Assembly (NCBI GenBank): GCA_965208525.1
Contig: OZ242340.1
Location: 2,914,001-2,978,000, forward strand
Reading direction: 5' to 3'
Length of the DNA: 64,000 nucleotides
Origin: VXYL01 sp965208525
GTDB taxonomy: Bacteria > Pseudomonadota > Gammaproteobacteria > Pseudomonadales > Azotimanducaceae
Shown: positions 60,197 to 64,000 of the stretch, piece after piece
Layout of the letters: each line of letters opens with the position of its first letter
Position numbering within the stretch: the first letter of the stretch is position 1
The notes under the pieces: generated by a model
Told to the model about the DNA's origin: nothing
Database searches by the model: none
Seen by the model: the letters and a program-made list of their open reading frames with translations, nothing else
Made by a program: the position numbers and the translations under genes

Positions 60197-60547
60197 CGCG
60201 CGCGCCGCCGCGCCAGGGTGTCGGCGGACGCCGGTCCGCCGCCGGTGTCCTTGGCGCTGGGTGGCGACGCGGCGTGGCTCCCCGCGGAAGATGGCGAGCG
60301 GGGCCAGCGCGTGGCCGGCCAGGCGCCGCGCCCGCGCGTGGCGCATCACCGGGCGGAACGCCTCGCGGGCCTGGCGGCGCAGGACGCGGAGGTCGCGCCC
60401 GGAGGCGAGCAGCGTGAGCTGGGCGTGCAGTTCGTCCGCGAGCCGCGCGGCGCTCAGGTTCACGGGGAGCTGGATCGGCGCATGCGGATCGGCGCACGGC
60501 AGGAACGACGGCGGGCGGTAGGGGGGCGTGCGGATGTAGGGGTGCAT
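60167..60547 (-). CDS. small hypothetical protein upstream of leader D
   Basis: 126 residues; AGGAGAAC precedes the ATG. MHPYIRTPPYRPPSFLPCAD, then a helical Arg/Leu-rich part (LADELHAQLTLLASGRDLRV, RQAREAFRPVMRHARARRLA). Its last 10 codons overlap leader D. No family recognised. Confidence 0.5.
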   Translation of the reverse strand: MHPYIRTPPYRPPSFLPCADPHAPIQLPVNLSAARLADELHAQLTLLASGRDLRVLRRQAREAFRPVMRHARARRLAGHALAPLAIFRGEPRRVATQRQGHRRRTGVRRHPGAAARAVKARPCGRR

Positions 60548-60569
60548 CGGGGTTCTCCTGCGAGCGGCG

Positions 60570-63500
60570 CTAGCAGCGGTCGGGTTGGTCGTCGGGCCGC
60601 AGCGGGTGGCGCTTCAGCACGCGCTCCAGGACGCGGGGCTCGTCGGCGAGCAGGACGGTCTGCCACGAGACGATCTCGGTCTCGCAGCCGAGGCGCTTGA
60701 GGCTTTCCAGGTCGCCGGGTCCCGGTCCGCGGATCTCGAGGCGGGCACGGCCGAGCACGAGGCGCCGCACGAGCTCCCAGCCGTTCGCCAGCGCGAACCG
60801 GGCGCGGCGGTCGAGGACGGCGCGGACGATGTCCTCGGCCGAGAGGTCGAACGCGACGGAGTCGTCGGCCTGGCGGCGCAGGCGCAGCGCCTCCTCGGGC
60901 TCCAGCACGCGGCCGATGAGCCGTTCGCCGTCGTCGGTGGCGAGGCGCCGGATGCGCAGGTTGTCGTCGGGCAGCAGGTGCCAGGCGCGCAGCAGCATGC
61001 CGGTGGCGAGGTGGAACGTGCGCTCGCGGTGCTTCGGCAGGCCGGCGACCTCGGCGTCCCACAGGGCGCGCCAGCGGTCCTCCGGGGCCGCGGCCCAGTG
61101 CGAGGCGGTGAACTGGGACTCGGTGACGATGGACGCGTCGTTCGGGCGGCGCAGCCGGACGCGGCGCTCCAGCGAGCCGTCGTCGCGCACCGCGGACGGG
61201 GCCGGCAGCGCGACCGCGGGGCGTCCCGAGGAGCCGTTGACGAGGAGCTGCGCATCCGCGCCGCGCGCGAGGGCGTTGCGCACCGTCTCCAGCGCCTTGT
61301 CGGACGTGAATGGCTTGAGCGCGTCGCGGCGCGCGATCTCGACGATTTCGGTGCCCGCCGGGCCGGGATGGCGGCTCTTGATCGACAGCGAGTCGGCGAC
61401 GATGGCCTCGACGCCCTGGTTGTACGTGCCGGCGTCCTTCGCCGCCTGGATCACCGCGTCGAGACGCGCCTGGAAGTGGCCGAACAGGTCGTTCTGCTCG
61501 TCGATCGGCAGCGCCAGCAGCCGGTTGAGGAACCGCGGCATCGGCGGCAGGGAGTCCTTCAGGCCGCCTTCCGAGTCGGACAGGACGAGCCCGGTGGCGT
61601 CGGCGAAGCGCTTCTCGGACCAGCCCGGCACGTGGTTGTGGTGGATGGAGAGGTACATCAGCCGCAGCGCGGACAGCGCGTGCGGGCTCTCGAGGTTGTC
61701 CTCGGTCCGGAACAGCGACGACTCGCCCATGGACGCTTGGCCGTCGCGCTGGCCGCGGGTGATGGCGCCGAGGCTGTCGAGGCGGCGCGCGATGGTCGCG
61801 ATGAAGCGGCGCTCGCCCTTGACGTCCGTGGTGACGGGCCGGAACAGCGGCGCGCTCGCCTGGCGCGTGCGGTGCGTGCGGCCGAGCCCCTGGATGGCCA
61901 CATCCGCGCGCCAGCCGGGCTCCAACAGGTAGTGGACGCGCCGGGCCTGGTTGCCGCACGCGGTGTCGGCGTGGTAGCTGCGCCCGGTGCCGCCGGCGGT
62001 GGAGAAGATCAGGATCCGCTTCGACCCGTCCATGAACGCGGCGGCCTCCGACAGGTTGGCGGTCGGCGGCCGGGCGGAGACGGCGTGCCGCGTGCCGCCG
62101 CCGGGGGCGGGCAGCGCGAGCACGCGGCGGGAGCGTCCGGTGACCTCCGCGATCGCCTCGTGGCCGAACCGGTGCGTGAGGATGTCGATGGCGGACGGCA
62201 TCGCCGGCAGCGCCCCGAGCTGCATGATGAGGGCGTCGCGGGCCTCGACCGCCTCCTGCGACTCGACGGGGCGGCCGTCGTCGTCGTACACGGGCACGGC
62301 GATCACGTTGCCGGCGTCGTCGACGGCCTCCTCGTGCAGGGTGGTGGGGAAGGAGCGCAGCAGGTACTCCATGACGTACTCGCGGGGCGTGAGGTCGATG
62401 GAGAGGTCGGCGTGCTCGGCCGGCGGCAGTTCCGCCAGGCGGCGGTCCAGCAGCGCCTCGCCGGTGGAGACGAGCTGCACGACCGGCGCGCGGCCCGCTT
62501 CGAGGTCGGCCTCGATGGCGCGGATGAGCGTCGGGCACTTCATGGCGGCGAGCAGGTGGCCGAAGAACCGCTGTTTGGCCTGCTCGAAGGCGGACATGGC
62601 GGCGGCCTTGGCCCCGGAGGAGAGCGTGTCGCCGTTGTGCGTGACGCCGGTGGCTTCGAGCGCGTCGTGGATGTGCTGGTGGATGATCCGGAACGCCCCG
62701 GCGTAGGCGTCCCAGATCTCGCGCTGGGGCTCCGTAAGGGCGTGCTCCAGGATGTCGATCTCGACGCCGTGGTAGGCGAGCGCGCGCGCCTGGTAGAGAC
62801 CCATCGCCTTCAGGTCGCGGGCGACGATCTCCATCGCGGCGACCCCGCCGCGCTCCATGGCGGAGACGAAGTCGGCGCGGTCGTTGAACGCGGTCGCGTC
62901 GCCGCCCCACAGGCCCAGGCGCGAGGCGTAGGCGAGTCCGTGGACCGTGGTCGCGCCCGTGGCCGAGGCGTACAGCACGCGGGCGTTCGGCAGGGCGTGC
63001 TGCAGGCGCAGGCCGGCGAGCCCCTGCTGGGACGGCTTGCCGTCGCCGCGCGTCTTGTTCGCGGGTCCGGCGGCGGCGACCATCGCGTGCGCCTCGTCGA
63101 ACACGATCACGCCGTCGAACGCGTGGCGCGACCCTTCGTCCATGCCGCTGGCGAGCCAGCGGACGATCTGGTCGAGCCGCGCCGGCGCCTCGCCCCGGGC
63201 CGGGGAGCGCAGCGTGGCGTAGGTGGTGAACAGGATGCCCATACTGCGCGGAATCGGCTGCGCCGGCCGGTAGTCGGCGAGGGGAAACACGTCGCGCTCG
63301 TCGCGGCCGATCTCGCGCCAGTCGCGCCGCGCGTCCTCGACCAGGCGCGTCGACTGGCTGATCCAGAGCGCGCGCCGGGTGCCCCGCAGCCAGCGGTCCA
63401 GCACGATGGCGGCCGCCTGGCGGCCCTTGCCGCAGCCGGTGCCGTCGCCGAGCATCCAGCCCTGCCGGAACCGCACCGGCGCGGACAGTGGCGCGCCGGG

Positions 63501-64000
63501 CTCGATGTCCGGCTGCACCGCGTTGCCGTCGTCGTCGAGGGCGAAGGCGCGCAGGAAGTCGGCGTCGATGCGGCAGCGCGCCGGGAGCAGCCGCGAGTGC
63601 GCCTCGCCGGCCAGCGCGACACTCTCGAGTTGGGCCTCGGAGAGCAGCCCGTCGGCGACCAGCGCGGGCGGCAGCGTCGGGCGGTAGTCGGGCACCGGCG
63701 GCGCGATGTCGGCCATGGCCGCGGACTCCACCAGCGGGGTCGGGTGCTCGGCCGCGCCCGGCACGCGGAACGAGGCGGGCGACCAGGGCGTCCAGGTGGC
63801 GGAGCCGCTGGCGGCGTCCGCGTCGCGTTCGACGGCCTCGATGTCGAGCTCGCGGGGTTGGGGATCGGCGGTCAGGCGCTCGGGCAGCGCGGCGGCGCGC
63901 CGGACCAGGTCGGCGGCGTCCTCGGCGATGGCGAACGGGTCGAGGGGCGGGTAGCGGTCGGCCGGCGCCGCCGGGGCCCGCTCCAGGACCACGAGGCGCG
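60570..64000 (-). CDS. strawberry-notch-type helicase/NTPase, N-terminal methylase part outside window
   Basis: At least 1142 residues; the frame is open to the edge and starts RLVVLERAPAAP, the end of a typical adenine-methylase domain. Numbering from the GTG at 63992: helicase core with Walker A GDGTGCGKGRQAAAI at about 182-196, VFDEAHAMV at about 294-302, GLRLQHALPNARVLYASATG, then RSYHADTACGN, VAIQGLGRTHRTRQ and HLFRTEDNLES-type late motifs. Strawberry-notch proteins with N-terminal methylase modules are common on ICEs and phages and are thought to protect incoming DNA. 3' end is intact. Confidence 0.88.
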   Translation of the reverse strand, partial: RLVVLERAPAAPADRYPPLDPFAIAEDAADLVRRAAALPERLTADPQPRELDIEAVERDADAASGSATWTPWSPASFRVPGAAEHPTPLVESAAMADIAPPVPDYRPTLPPALVADGLLSEAQLESVALAGEAHSRLLPARCRIDADFLRAFALDDDGNAVQPDIEPGAPLSAPVRFRQGWMLGDGTGCGKGRQAAAIVLDRWLRGTRRALWISQSTRLVEDARRDWREIGRDERDVFPLADYRPAQPIPRSMGILFTTYATLRSPARGEAPARLDQIVRWLASGMDEGSRHAFDGVIVFDEAHAMVAAAGPANKTRGDGKPSQQGLAGLRLQHALPNARVLYASATGATTVHGLAYASRLGLWGGDATAFNDRADFVSAMERGGVAAMEIVARDLKAMGLYQARALAYHGVEIDILEHALTEPQREIWDAYAGAFRIIHQHIHDALEATGVTHNGDTLSSGAKAAAMSAFEQAKQRFFGHLLAAMKCPTLIRAIEADLEAGRAPVVQLVSTGEALLDRRLAELPPAEHADLSIDLTPREYVMEYLLRSFPTTLHEEAVDDAGNVIAVPVYDDDGRPVESQEAVEARDALIMQLGALPAMPSAIDILTHRFGHEAIAEVTGRSRRVLALPAPGGGTRHAVSARPPTANLSEAAAFMDGSKRILIFSTAGGTGRSYHADTACGNQARRVHYLLEPGWRADVAIQGLGRTHRTRQASAPLFRPVTTDVKGERRFIATIARRLDSLGAITRGQRDGQASMGESSLFRTEDNLESPHALSALRLMYLSIHHNHVPGWSEKRFADATGLVLSDSEGGLKDSLPPMPRFLNRLLALPIDEQNDLFGHFQARLDAVIQAAKDAGTYNQGVEAIVADSLSIKSRHPGPAGTEIVEIARRDALKPFTSDKALETVRNALARGADAQLLVNGSSGRPAVALPAPSAVRDDGSLERRVRLRRPNDASIVTESQFTASHWAAAPEDRWRALWDAEVAGLPKHRERTFHLATGMLLRAWHLLPDDNLRIRRLATDDGERLIGRVLEPEEALRLRRQADDSVAFDLSAEDIVRAVLDRRARFALANGWELVRRLVLGRARLEIRGPGPGDLESLKRLGCETEIVSWQTVLLADEPRVLERVLKRHPLRPDDQPDRC

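Larger units (their letters stand above)
25561..64000. mobile_element. integrative conjugative element, GI/ICEclc-PFGI-1 type (right end outside window)
   Basis: The segment contains two integrase-family genes, a partition gene pair, an AlpA-like regulator, a phage-like repressor switch, a near-complete GI-type type IV secretion system with coupling protein TraD, the VirB4-like ATPase and a TraG-like protein, a RepB-type primase, and accessory genes ending in a strawberry-notch helicase. Relaxase and right attachment site are not in the window. Boundaries are therefore approximate. Confidence 0.85.

Overview
The window joins a GC-rich Gram-negative chromosome (lpxC proves an outer-membrane lipid A pathway; base composition and gene types suggest a gamma- or beta-proteobacterium, species unknown) to a large conjugative island. 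Bases 1-15964 are ordinary chromosome: a Ser/Thr kinase, a PP2C phosphatase and a STAS protein forming a phospho-signalling module; terB-like and dusA on the other strand; a complete five-gene peptide ABC importer; lpxC; gltX; an N-acyl-D-amino-acid deacylase family amidohydrolase; and tRNA-Val and tRNA-Asp. Several gene borders carry palindromic REP-like repeats, and one repeat family is translated in frame inside the kinase and the phosphatase.

Immediately after tRNA-Asp (15965) the character changes. Bases 16-24 kb form a defence island: an AriA/AriB (PARIS)-like AAA-ATPase/TOPRIM fusion broken by one in-frame amber codon, a small nuclease-like gene, and an operon with a C5-cytosine methyltransferase flanked by two GHKL (MORC/Hsp90-type) ATPases that each end in a nuclease-like domain. 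A decayed 1.3 kb stretch follows.

From 25.5 kb to the right edge lies an integrative conjugative element of the ICEclc/PFGI-1 kind: a truncated and an intact tyrosine recombinase, ParA with a ribbon-helix-helix partner, an AlpA-like activator, a CI/Cro-like lysogeny-style switch (S24 repressor facing a small Cro-like gene), and a tightly overlapped run of GI-type type IV secretion genes (TIGR03759 family, TIGR03765 family, traD, DUF4400, pilus and core proteins, the VirB4-like ATPase, TraU-like, TraG-like). A RepB-type primase and a membrane-bound spermidine-synthase-like protein follow.

Bases 49-64 kb hold mostly minus-strand accessory genes that look like establishment or anti-defence functions: DUF4326, an AlkB-like dioxygenase, a RelE/XRE toxin-antitoxin pair, a zinc-finger TOPRIM protein, a SLOG (DprA-like) protein, a papain-like-triad protein, a NADAR protein, HU, DUF3085, and a strawberry-notch helicase whose N-terminal part runs off the window. 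At least four of these transcription units are preceded by the same structured leader (GTCAAGGC ... GCCTTGAC arms enclosing a second helix, with conserved flanks). This shared leader family, possibly acting as single-stranded-DNA promoters or leader RNAs, is the most unusual feature of the window.
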